DNA of 51,020 nt from Lentimicrobium sp. (GTDB taxonomy: Bacteria; Bacteroidota; Bacteroidia; Bacteroidales; Lentimicrobiaceae), in assembly GCA_024709105.1 (NCBI GenBank), contig JANJXJ010000230.1, positions 1 through 51,020 of the forward strand, written 5' to 3'. Below the pieces are notes generated by a model that saw only the letters and a list, made by a program, of their open reading frames with translations, had not been told where the DNA came from and ran no database searches. Positions 43,802 to 51,020 of the stretch are shown one piece after another; the stretch's first letter is position 1; every line of letters begins with the position of its first letter. A program made the position numbers and the translations under genes.

Positions 43802-45178
43802 TTAATAAGAGAAGAGATTTACATTGCTGGTACCGCCGGGATAGACAGTAAAGTGATTTTCGATGGTGTACATGGAACGTTCGGCATTTTTTGAGCGGTA
43901 CACCACCCGGTAATTGCCAGGCTGAAGCACCAGCGTTTCCTGCAGGATATTCTCGCGCAGATCGTAAATCCATTCCAGGGCTTCACCCCTTTCAACATAA
44001 AGGCTGCCAAAGCCATTCACGCTTTTTCGTATTACCACAATGCCCGGCAGTGGAATATCTATGGTGGTGGTTTTCCCCTGGTTTATGCGCACATCATTCA
44101 TATAAATGCGGGGCAGGGTGAGTATTTCAAGATCATAACTACCGCACAGGTACTTTTTGTTGTCGCCGAAATTCTGAACGTTGAGCGTAGCAGCTTTGCC
44201 ATTTTGCCTGACAATGGCAAACAGATTCTTGATAATTCTGTCATTTGATCCCACCCTCAGGTCAAGGTAGCCCTGTGGTGCATTGACCGAGGCAGTATAA
44301 TGTTCACCGGGAACCAGCACCAGATTTTCAATATTTACTGCAGGAAGAGTGTGGATCACCACATCATAGGTCAGCATGGGGTCCACTACCAGCGTATCGG
44401 GCAAACCCTTGTTGTTGAGGGTGTGAATAAAATTATATTTTGCTTTTCCAGAAGAATGATCGTAAAACGTCATATTTACATTCGTTTCGGAGGGTTTGCC
44501 CGACATATCGAGCAGATTCACCTGCATGGTGGTAGAATTGAGCGCCTGAGAAATTACAGTGTTCAGCGCTTTCTGAAAAGCAAATTCACTGGATGCATCA
44601 AAATAGGTTCCCACACAACCAAAAGCCTCCTTAAAATCACGGCCAATTCCAATAATAAAAGGTTTCATGGTGACACCGTGTTTCTGGAGCGAGGCAGACA
44701 CAGCACAGGGATCACCGCCACATTCCTCAATTCCGTCGGTGATGAGTATTATAATATTGCGGCAATTGTCGCATGGCGGAAAATCATTTACCACCTGTTC
44801 AAGTGCGTATGCAATGGGCGTGGTACCTCTGGGCACCAGATCCTGAATTTTGGCTTTGATTTTTGGAATATTTCCGGGGGCAAAAGGCACTTCCAGCCTG
44901 GTATCGTAACAATCAGCCGGAGGATAATTTTTCTGATGCCCGTAAACCCTTAAACCCAGCTGCAGGTTCTCATAACCCGACAAACTATCAAGCAGGTTGA
45001 TCATCAGCTTTTTGGCAATGGTAATGCGCATGTCGCTCTGCCATCGGGCATACATACTCTGCGATGCATCAAAAACAAATAAAATCCTGCTCAGGGGCTC
45101 CTCCCCTTTTGTAGTTCCATTCTTCTGGGCAAACAAACCCAGGGGAAGAAAAAATAAAATGAGCAGAAATTGTTTCAT
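43802..45178 (-). CDS. Secreted von Willebrand factor A domain protein
   Basis: 458 residues with a signal peptide (ending LGLFAQ). The VWA domain (about 31-205) has an intact metal-ion-dependent adhesion site: DASQS (37-41), a conserved Thr in PRGTTPIAYAL, and LITDGIEECGGDPC. The rest (about 215-458) is beta-rich with Ig-like strands. CDNC and CGGDPC Cys could form disulfides. Surface or periplasmic protein interaction is likely. No partner gene is clear: it converges with the Crp/Fnr gene. Confidence 0.87.
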   Translation of the reverse strand: MKQFLLILFFLPLGLFAQKNGTTKGEEPLSRILFVFDASQSMYARWQSDMRITIAKKLMINLLDSLSGYENLQLGLRVYGHQKNYPPADCYDTRLEVPFAPGNIPKIKAKIQDLVPRGTTPIAYALEQVVNDFPPCDNCRNIIILITDGIEECGGDPCAVSASLQKHGVTMKPFIIGIGRDFKEAFGCVGTYFDASSEFAFQKALNTVISQALNSTTMQVNLLDMSGKPSETNVNMTFYDHSSGKAKYNFIHTLNNKGLPDTLVVDPMLTYDVVIHTLPAVNIENLVLVPGEHYTASVNAPQGYLDLRVGSNDRIIKNLFAIVRQNGKAATLNVQNFGDNKKYLCGSYDLEILTLPRIYMNDVRINQGKTTTIDIPLPGIVVIRKSVNGFGSLYVERGEALEWIYDLRENILQETLVLQPGNYRVVYRSKNAERSMYTIENHFTVYPGGTSNVNLFSY

Positions 45179-45331
45179 TCAGTTTTTGGTGATAACAATA
45201 TAAAGCGGTTTACAGGCTTTATTATTGTATGTTAACCGGATTTTTGTCAGACCGGAATGCGAAAATAGCCCTTTTTGTGAATTGAACCAACAAAATATTG
45301 AAAATCTAAAAAACATTTAATCATAAGAGTG

Positions 45332-45339
45332 TATTTTTG
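45332..45339 (+). promoter_or_regulatory. Candidate -7 element of the GH3 fusion gene
   Basis: TATTTTTG fits TAnnTTTG. It is about 137 bases before the ATG and lacks a clear TTG at -33. Gap 45179-45475 has no gene. Confidence 0.35.
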
Positions 45340-45475
45340 GCGTTTGCAAATAATCCTGAGTGAAAATTACGATTCAGAAAATATCCGGTTTGGGATGGCA
45401 CATATTAAATCTGAAATCTTTCACTCCTGAGGTAAAAACTGTGCATGAAAATACATCTCTTGTAAACTTCTGTAA

Positions 45476-48409
45476 ATGAAACAAATACTTCTCCTTATCC
45501 TAACATTGGCCAGTCTCGCACTTGCATCGCAAAACCAGTTAAAAAACGGAAATAAGATATCAGCTTCCGAACAATGGGCCGATTCAGTATTCAGCACTCT
45601 GAGTCCCGACGAACGTATTGCCCAGCTTCTTATGCTCAGAGCCTATTCCAATAAGGATGAAAAATATTATCAGGAACTGATCAGCACAGTACAAACGCTC
45701 AATCTGGGTGGTGTGTGCTTTTTTCAGGGAGGGCCTGCCCGGCAGATACAGGTAACCAACCGGCTGCAAAAGGCGACCAAAACTCCGCTTTTTGTTGCAA
45801 TAGATGCCGAGTGGGGACTTGGTATGAGGCTCGACAGCACCATTAATTTCCCCAAACAAATGACTTTGGGCGCGGTGTCTGACAATTCCTATATATATGG
45901 TATGGGGAGGCAGGTTGCCGAACAGCTGAAAAGAATTGGAGTGCATATCAACTTTGCACCGGTGGCCGATGTTAATAATAATCCGCTGAACCCGGTGATT
46001 AATGCCCGGTCGTTTGGCGAAAAACGTGAACTGGTAGCCGAAAAAGCCTTCTGGTACATGAAGGGAATGCAGGACAACGGAATTATTGCTGTTGGCAAAC
46101 ACTTTCCCGGGCACGGCGATACCGGCAACGATTCGCACTACACCCTTCCGGTGATTGAAAAAAGCAGGGCATCCATGGATTCTCTCGAACTTTATCCATT
46201 CCGTTATCTGGTTGACCGCGGCATTAAAGGCATGATGATTGCCCACCTTAGGGTTCCGTCCATGGATACAGCAGCCCGCTCTATTTCTTCACTTTCAAAA
46301 CCCATAATCACCGGAGTTTTGCGCAACGAAATGGGATTTACCGGCATGGTTATCACCGATGGCATGGATATGAAAGGCCTCACTGATTTTGCCGATCCCA
46401 AACTCGCAGAAGTTATGGCCATTGATGCCGGAAACGACATACTTCTGCTTCCGGTTGATGCTTTTGTGGCGATAAAAAATGTAAGAGCCGCCATTGACAG
46501 CGGATTAATTTCTCAGTCTTTGATTGATGAGAAATGCAAAAGGGTGCTCAGGTGGAAACATGAATCGGGTCTGAACAAATTTAAAGAAATACCTTTGAAT
46601 AACCTGAGCCGCGATCTTGCTTCACATGAAAGCGAAGACATTATCTATGAAGCAAATGCACGTGCTATAACACTGGTAAGCGATCCCGCAGGCACTATTC
46701 CTGTAAAAGGCCTTGATCAGTTACAAATTGCTGCGCTGGCAATTGGTGATAAAAAAATTACCCCTTTTCAGAGAAGGCTGGCCGATTACGCACCGGTTAC
46801 ATTTGTTAATATGAGCCGCGACCCATCCCGGGCCGAACGCGATTCGGTGATGAATATTCTGCTGTCGTACAATATGGTTATTGCAGGTTTTGTGCAAACC
46901 AGCGACCTGCCGCAGAAGAATTTTGGCATTGGCCGGCAGGCCGCTTATTTTATTGATTCGCTTGCGGGTATAAAACCAACCATTGCAGCTCTCTTCACCA
47001 GCCCTTACAGCCTCAACAGCTTCTTTAATACTGATAAGATGGCAGCTGTTCTTGTATCGTATCAGGACAATGCGATGATGCAGGATTTGACCGCACAGGC
47101 CATTTTCGGCGGTATTCCTGTACAGGGAACACTGCCTGTGAGTGCCGGGAAAAACTATACTGCCGGGTGGGGCATTAAAAGAACCGATGTCATCAGGCTT
47201 GCTTTTGCGCCGCCGGCTCTGGCTGGGTTCGATCCGGATAAGCTCAGCCGGGTGGATGCACTGGTAGAAAGCGGCTTGCGTGCCCAGGCATTCCCCGGAG
47301 CACAAGTGCTGGTGGTTAAGGACGGAAAAGTTGCCTTGCGGAAGTCATATGGCTATCAGGATTATACCTCAGGACAGACAGTAAGAAACAGCGACATCTA
47401 CGATCTGGCCTCACTCACAAAGATTTTAGGCACCACCCTGGCAGCCATGAAACTCACCGGCGACAAGTTGCTTGATCCCGACAAAAAGCTGAGTTATTAT
47501 TTCCCTTTGCTCAGGAACTCAAACAAAAATCATCTGATCATCAGGGAAATCATGGCACATCAGGCCCGGCTGCAACCCTACATTCCTTTCTACAAAACCA
47601 GTATGAATGGCAATGAGTTAAAGGATGAACTATACGGAGCCCATTACAGCATGGAGTATTCGCACCGGGTTGCCGACGGCGTCTACCTTCGGGATGATTA
47701 TCCTGAAAAAATCATTGATTCCATCATAAAATCACCTTTATTGCCAAAAACCGAATACAAATACAGCGATCTGGGTTTTATTCTGCTGGCAAAGGCATTT
47801 GAACAAATTACCGAGAAACCTTTCTCATCGTATCTTGAGCGAAATTTCTATGATAAACTTGGGTTGAGAACCATGGGCTTTAATCCCCGCGACCGCTTCA
47901 GCCTCAGCCGCATAGCCCCCACCGAAATGGATACTATTTACAGAAAGCAGCTGGTGCACGGCGATGTGCACGATCCGGCTGCTGCCATGCTGGGAGGCAT
48001 TGCCGGCCATGCCGGGTTGTTTTCAGATGCGCTCGATGTGGCGGTACTCATGCAAATGCTGCTGGATGATGGCAGATATGGCGGCGAAACGTTCTTAGAT
48101 TCCGATGTTATCAATGACTTCACTTCAGTGCAGTTCAGCCTCGATAAAAACAGGCGAGGTGCGGGCTTCGACAAACCTGCCCTTATTCCCGGACAAGCTT
48201 CGCCATCCTGTAAGAATGCATCGGCCAAAAGTTACGGGCACAGCGGTTTTACCGGCACTTACGTTTGGAGCGACCCCGAAAACAACCTGATTTATGTTTT
48301 CCTCAGCAACAGGGTAAACCCCGATGCAGGCAATAACAAAATCACTACCATGAACCTGAGAACCGAAATACATCAGGCCATCTATGAGGCGATTCTGCCG
48401 GTGGAATAA
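45476..48409 (+). CDS. Glycoside hydrolase family 3 / beta-lactamase-like serine hydrolase fusion
   Basis: 977 residues with a signal peptide. The N-terminal half (about 25-400) is a family 3 glycosidase of the NagZ branch with KHFPGHGDT (208-216) followed by the DSHY motif, and the catalytic Asp in ITDGMDM (D295). The C-terminal half (about 590-975) is a class C beta-lactamase/esterase fold with S646-L-T-K649, a YSD motif and HSG (922-924). This fusion is known in Bacteroidota and is expected to cleave amino sugars from cell-wall fragments and act on peptide or ester substrates. Both active sites look intact. Confidence 0.93.
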   Translation: MKQILLLILTLASLALASQNQLKNGNKISASEQWADSVFSTLSPDERIAQLLMLRAYSNKDEKYYQELISTVQTLNLGGVCFFQGGPARQIQVTNRLQKATKTPLFVAIDAEWGLGMRLDSTINFPKQMTLGAVSDNSYIYGMGRQVAEQLKRIGVHINFAPVADVNNNPLNPVINARSFGEKRELVAEKAFWYMKGMQDNGIIAVGKHFPGHGDTGNDSHYTLPVIEKSRASMDSLELYPFRYLVDRGIKGMMIAHLRVPSMDTAARSISSLSKPIITGVLRNEMGFTGMVITDGMDMKGLTDFADPKLAEVMAIDAGNDILLLPVDAFVAIKNVRAAIDSGLISQSLIDEKCKRVLRWKHESGLNKFKEIPLNNLSRDLASHESEDIIYEANARAITLVSDPAGTIPVKGLDQLQIAALAIGDKKITPFQRRLADYAPVTFVNMSRDPSRAERDSVMNILLSYNMVIAGFVQTSDLPQKNFGIGRQAAYFIDSLAGIKPTIAALFTSPYSLNSFFNTDKMAAVLVSYQDNAMMQDLTAQAIFGGIPVQGTLPVSAGKNYTAGWGIKRTDVIRLAFAPPALAGFDPDKLSRVDALVESGLRAQAFPGAQVLVVKDGKVALRKSYGYQDYTSGQTVRNSDIYDLASLTKILGTTLAAMKLTGDKLLDPDKKLSYYFPLLRNSNKNHLIIREIMAHQARLQPYIPFYKTSMNGNELKDELYGAHYSMEYSHRVADGVYLRDDYPEKIIDSIIKSPLLPKTEYKYSDLGFILLAKAFEQITEKPFSSYLERNFYDKLGLRTMGFNPRDRFSLSRIAPTEMDTIYRKQLVHGDVHDPAAAMLGGIAGHAGLFSDALDVAVLMQMLLDDGRYGGETFLDSDVINDFTSVQFSLDKNRRGAGFDKPALIPGQASPSCKNASAKSYGHSGFTGTYVWSDPENNLIYVFLSNRVNPDAGNNKITTMNLRTEIHQAIYEAILPVE

Positions 48410-48546
48410 ACCACATAGTTCTTGCCATGTAAAAAGCCTTGGGTGCAGTTCATTTATTAAAAAATGATAAATATTCGGCGAGGCTTTGAACCAGCAGGCC
48501 GTTGGGTTGTTTCACACACACGAAATCCATTACAAACAACATAATT

Positions 48547-49044
48547 ATGGCAAAAATCACCTTAAAAGGAAACGAAATCAACACCACAGGCAACCTGCCC
48601 GCAACTGGAAGCAAAGCTCCTGATTTTAAACTTGTTAAATCAGACCTCAGCATTGCATCACTTGATGAGTTCAAAGGCAAAAAGTTGGTTATCAACATCT
48701 TTCCAAGTCTCGACACCAGTGTTTGTGCAGCTTCTGTGAGACATTTCAATGCAGCCGCATCAAAACTCGAAAACACTGTAGTACTTTGTGTTTCAAAAGA
48801 TTTGCCGTTTGCACACAGCCGTTTCTGCTCAACCGAAGGCCTCAACAATGTAGTCACCGCTTCTGATTTCCGCGAAGGAAGTTTCGGGCAGGATTACGGA
48901 GTAACCATTGCCGATGGCCCCCTGGCTGGTCTTCACTCACGCGCGGTAGTAGTGCTTGATGAAAACGGAGTTGTAAAATACACCGAACAGGTTCCCGAAA
49001 TTGTTCAGGAACCCGATTATGAAGCTGCTTTAAAAGCAATTTAA
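48547..49044 (+). CDS. tpx: Thiol peroxidase (atypical 2-Cys peroxiredoxin)
   Basis: 165 residues, normal for Tpx. Peroxidatic Cys60 is in SLDTSVC and resolving Cys94 in FCSTEGL, the atypical 2-Cys arrangement. Reduces peroxides with thioredoxin. The ATG at 48547 matches the family N-terminus; the longer frame to 48502 does not. A strong terminator follows. The gene appears to stand alone. Confidence 0.96.
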   Translation: MAKITLKGNEINTTGNLPATGSKAPDFKLVKSDLSIASLDEFKGKKLVINIFPSLDTSVCAASVRHFNAAASKLENTVVLCVSKDLPFAHSRFCSTEGLNNVVTASDFREGSFGQDYGVTIADGPLAGLHSRAVVVLDENGVVKYTEQVPEIVQEPDYEAALKAI

Positions 49045-49072
49045 TTGACGTAAGTTGACGTTTTATGTTGAA

Positions 49073-49099
49073 AGGCCCGCGATAAGCGGGTCTTTTTTT
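49073..49099 (+). terminator. Rho-independent terminator of tpx
   Basis: AGGCCCGC and GCGGGTCT pair as an 8-base stem (one G-U) around GATAA, followed by a run of T to 49099. Confidence 0.85.
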
Positions 49100-49507
49100 A
49101 TTCAGGTTGAGCGGGGCTATACGAAACCTTACTTAGCGGAATTTGACTTCAGACTTCTATGGTATAACCTGCGGGGGGGCTTTAGGTCTGCAAATATACA
49201 TGTACCAGACTTAAAATCAGTCACACAAGGCCGGGGTAAAGTCGTTTTCATGCATAACTCTTAACCGGGATTTTGTAATATTTGGAGTGACTCAAAAAAA
49301 TTGGCACAGTCCAAAAATCATATATATGGTTTCCTTAAACTTATGCTTGATTTTATTCAATGGTCATGAACTTTGTTGTTGTAGACCTTTCATAGCTATA
49401 AGGACAGAAAAATAGTCTTACAAAATGCTTTTCGATTGAATAAAAGTATAAAAATTGAGTTTCTGCAATATACCTGCATTGCAAAAAATAGCTTCCGGAA
49501 ACCGGGC
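49100..49507. other. Gene-free region
   Basis: No gene is recognised. It contains a partial AGCGGAATTTG repeat at about 49136 and a run of seven G near 49173. A 69-codon frame that begins upstream at 49055 crosses the terminator and is unlikely to be real. Confidence 0.5.
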
Positions 49508-49900
49508 TTATTTATTGGCAACCAGCTTCTCTATTTCTGCAATCAGCTTTTCTACTGGTTCAAAATAAGGCAGTACTTTATCTTTCTGAAAGTCGAATAA
49601 ATCATCGTAATCACCTTTTTGCCTCCATGTAAATAGCTGGGAGAATATCAGGCCAAACTTCTTATCTAGCTTTCCTGACTTAATAAAATACTCAGAAAAG
49701 TTTGATTTTGCCCCGTTATGAGTAGTCGGTTTAAGGCCAGAATCAAGTAAAAGAGCTATAACTGCATAATAGGCTGCATAATAAAGACGATTAATTGCAG
49801 AGTTCCACTTTTCGCTATTCGCCAGAATCCTGGCATCATCAAAAGTATCTTTTGCTCTCGCGATTCTATACTTAATCAAATCTTCCTATGTTCCGCTCAT
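49508..49900 (-). pseudogene. HEPN-domain protein with in-frame amber codon near its start
   Basis: From the ATG at 49900 the frame reads Met-Ser-Gly-Thr, then TAG (49886-49888), then EDLIKYRIARAKDTF and a complete HEPN domain to 49508. The EDLIKYR start is what HEPN partners of minimal nucleotidyltransferases normally have right after the first few residues, so the ATG (overlapping the upstream stop as ATGA) is the ancestral start. A TTG at 49879 could still give a 123-residue protein. The RLYYAAYYA and THNGAKSNFSEYF features of HEPN antitoxin/toxin partners are visible. Confidence 0.75.
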
Positions 49901-50217
49901 TTCAGCCTGATCCCTTCATTTTTAATATTTTCAAAAAGAGGAGTAATGGAGTATTTGTTATTCCAGTCATTCCTGGAATAAATGAGCGGTGTTATGACTT
50001 CTCCTGTTTCAAGTTCCAGATCATAAAACTCATTCATAAACTTAGTTTCTATGTCGAATGACACACCCGGGAGATTGAGCAATATCAGCAGATCCCAGTC
50101 CGAAAGTTTCTTTGCATTTCCCCTGGCCTGCGAACCATATAAATATACTTCGGAGTCCGGGGCGTTCTTATCAACGACCCTGATGATCTTTTGAAGTATA
50201 ATTTCTTTTCTGCTTAT
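49897..50217 (-). pseudogene. Minimal nucleotidyltransferase (MNT) missing a normal start codon
   Basis: The coding frame runs 106 codons from an ATA at 50217 (reading I-S-R-K-E-I-I-L-Q-K) to TGA at 49897. The catalytic motif is complete: LYGSQARGNAKKLSDWDLL, with G28-S29 and D40-x-D42 counted from the ATA. No ATG, GTG or TTG lies before this motif in frame, and a TAA is 6 codons further up. The ATA sits where family members have Met, so a start-codon mutation is likely. It couples to the HEPN gene by ATGA. Confidence 0.7.
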
Positions 50218-50300
50218 AAGGCAAAGATAAGTATTTTAATTGATTCAAAGTTATGCTGAGGTTGATGGGTGGGTGACTTTGAGTTTTTGCTATCAAGTAA

Positions 50301-50322
50301 AACTTTTACCGACCTTCCGCCC
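50301..50322. repeat. Dispersed GC-rich repeat, copy C
   Basis: Exact reverse-complement match to 21156-21177. The surrounding gap (50225-50568) has further GC-rich pieces (CCGCCCCGCC, CCGCCCGGGGAGG) but no gene. Confidence 0.7.
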
Positions 50323-50568
50323 TTATGAATCTGATGTTTAGTTAGGTTACAGAGTTTTCCCCAACCGTCCGCCCCGCCAAAACGGCAGATCGCTATGTTA
50401 TCCGCCCGGGGAGGTGCGGTCGCAGTCCGGCTTTAATGGCAACCAGTTACCCGGCTAAGCTGAATTTTTTGTTTCCTGACGCAACCGGCTGGGCAAATAA
50501 TAATTACCGGTAATGCATATAACTATTATGATAACGTGCTATTTAACCAATTATCAGACTTACTTGTT

Positions 50569-50871
50569 TCAGACTATCTCAATTCCATTTCGTTGAATTT
50601 CAATAAGGAATCCACTCAGGTCATTGTCCTTTTCAATTAATATTGGCTCAATTCTATCGTCAATCTGTCGTCTTAATTTCCATAATAATGGTTGAATGGC
50701 AAAGAAATCGCCTTTAATTTTCTTAACAACAATAGCTACATCAATATCGCTATCAGCATGGTTTGTGTTTTTTGCGTATGACCCAAAAAGATATACATGC
50801 TCAAAAGGCAGGTGCTTACTGAGCAAAATACTGTATTCTTTAACCTTGCTTATAGCCTCTGCTTTATCCAT
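50569..50871 (-). CDS. Minimal nucleotidyltransferase (MNT) domain protein
   Basis: 100 residues with an intact nucleotidyltransferase motif YLFGSYAKNTNHADSDIDVAIV (G30-S31 and D42-x-D44). In HEPN-MNT toxin-antitoxin pairs such a protein AMPylates and silences the HEPN RNase. The upstream HEPN gene overlaps its start by 22 bases but is frameshifted. This copy differs in sequence from the MNT at 49897. Confidence 0.88.
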   Translation of the reverse strand: MDKAEAISKVKEYSILLSKHLPFEHVYLFGSYAKNTNHADSDIDVAIVVKKIKGDFFAIQPLLWKLRRQIDDRIEPILIEKDNDLSGFLIEIQRNGIEIV

Positions 50872-51020
50872 TGCTGCATCTCCTTTGTTTTTTCAATAAT
50901 CTCTACTTGTTTTCTGTTAAACTTTTCAGAAGTCTTTCCTTATGTGAAGGATAACGGGCTTCAATGTTCAAAGGTTCAATCTGGTCAATAAAGTCTTTCT
51001 GAAGTTCTGAAAAAATTCAT
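50850..51020 (-). pseudogene. C-terminal part of a second HEPN protein with two homopolymer frameshifts
   Basis: Partial at the window edge. The minus strand encodes SELQKDFIDQIEPLN, IEARYPSHKERLLKSLTE and then, in another frame, KQVEIIEKTKEMQQWIKQRL, which together form the usual HEPN C-terminus. The frame is broken by a run of six T (51006-51011 region; five would restore it) and by a run of four A near 50911-50915 (five would restore it). Either a decaying gene or sequence errors in homopolymers. Confidence 0.6.

Noticed and set aside
44300-44953. 217-codon plus-strand frame opposite the VWA gene
   Set aside because: The VWA protein is well supported on the minus strand. The opposite frame has no recognisable domain or signal.

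Overview
The window is chromosomal DNA from a member of the Bacteroidota. Evidence for this is several promoter-like TAnnTTTG (-7) elements with upstream TTG, a protein with a type IX secretion C-terminal sorting domain, a Rho factor with a long low-complexity N-terminal insertion, an HME-RND pump fused to its own TolC-like domain, a DUF5777 barrel, a GH3/serine-hydrolase fusion and many lipoproteins and outer-membrane barrels. No rRNA, tRNA, CRISPR array, transposase or phage gene was seen. The number of multiheme cytochromes (63 CxnCH haem-binding motifs in six proteins) points to respiration with extracytoplasmic, possibly extracellular, electron acceptors.

Left part (265-11913, all minus strand): a dipeptidyl peptidase III lipoprotein, then a divalent-metal efflux locus. 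In transcription order this is response regulator, sensor kinase, b561-type cytochrome, CDF transporter, CzcA-like RND pump fused to an outer-membrane factor, and periplasmic adaptor. A repeated TTAAG box directly upstream of the response regulator suggests autoregulation.

Electron-transfer locus 1 (12038-19628, minus strand): membrane cytochrome b, membrane-anchored Fe-S/flavin oxidoreductase, 20-haem cytochrome, 28-haem cytochrome and outer-membrane barrel. The genes overlap or nearly touch. I read it as a possible electron route from cytoplasmic NAD(P)H or quinol through the periplasm to the outer membrane. A lipoprotein with an NrfJ-like segment and an OB-fold lies upstream at 19991-20692.

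Middle (21493-29640, plus strand): a free-standing seven-bladed propeller protein, a GNAT acetyltransferase, two small membrane proteins and a barrel, then a porin paired with a probably flavinylated FMN-binding protein, then a three-repeat Ig/PKD-like lipoprotein paired with a barrel protein. Housekeeping and mixed genes follow: a T9SS-exported propeller protein, a ComB-family phosphatase, gcvT, rho and a small barrel.

Electron-transfer locus 2 (37953-42869, minus strand): Cx4CH monohaem lipoprotein, DUF5777 barrel, class I cytochrome c, seven-haem membrane cytochrome, cytochrome b and six-haem lipoprotein. A Crp/Fnr-type regulator is divergent from it. A von Willebrand A protein, a GH3/beta-lactamase-like fusion and thiol peroxidase follow.

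The right edge (49508-51020) holds two neighbouring nucleotidyltransferase/HEPN modules. In one, the first gene lacks a recognisable start codon and the second has an in-frame amber codon at position 5. In the other, the HEPN gene carries two homopolymer frameshifts. GC-rich palindromic repeats recur in several intergenic gaps (20.9-21.4 kb, 32.6-32.8 kb, 50.3-50.4 kb).
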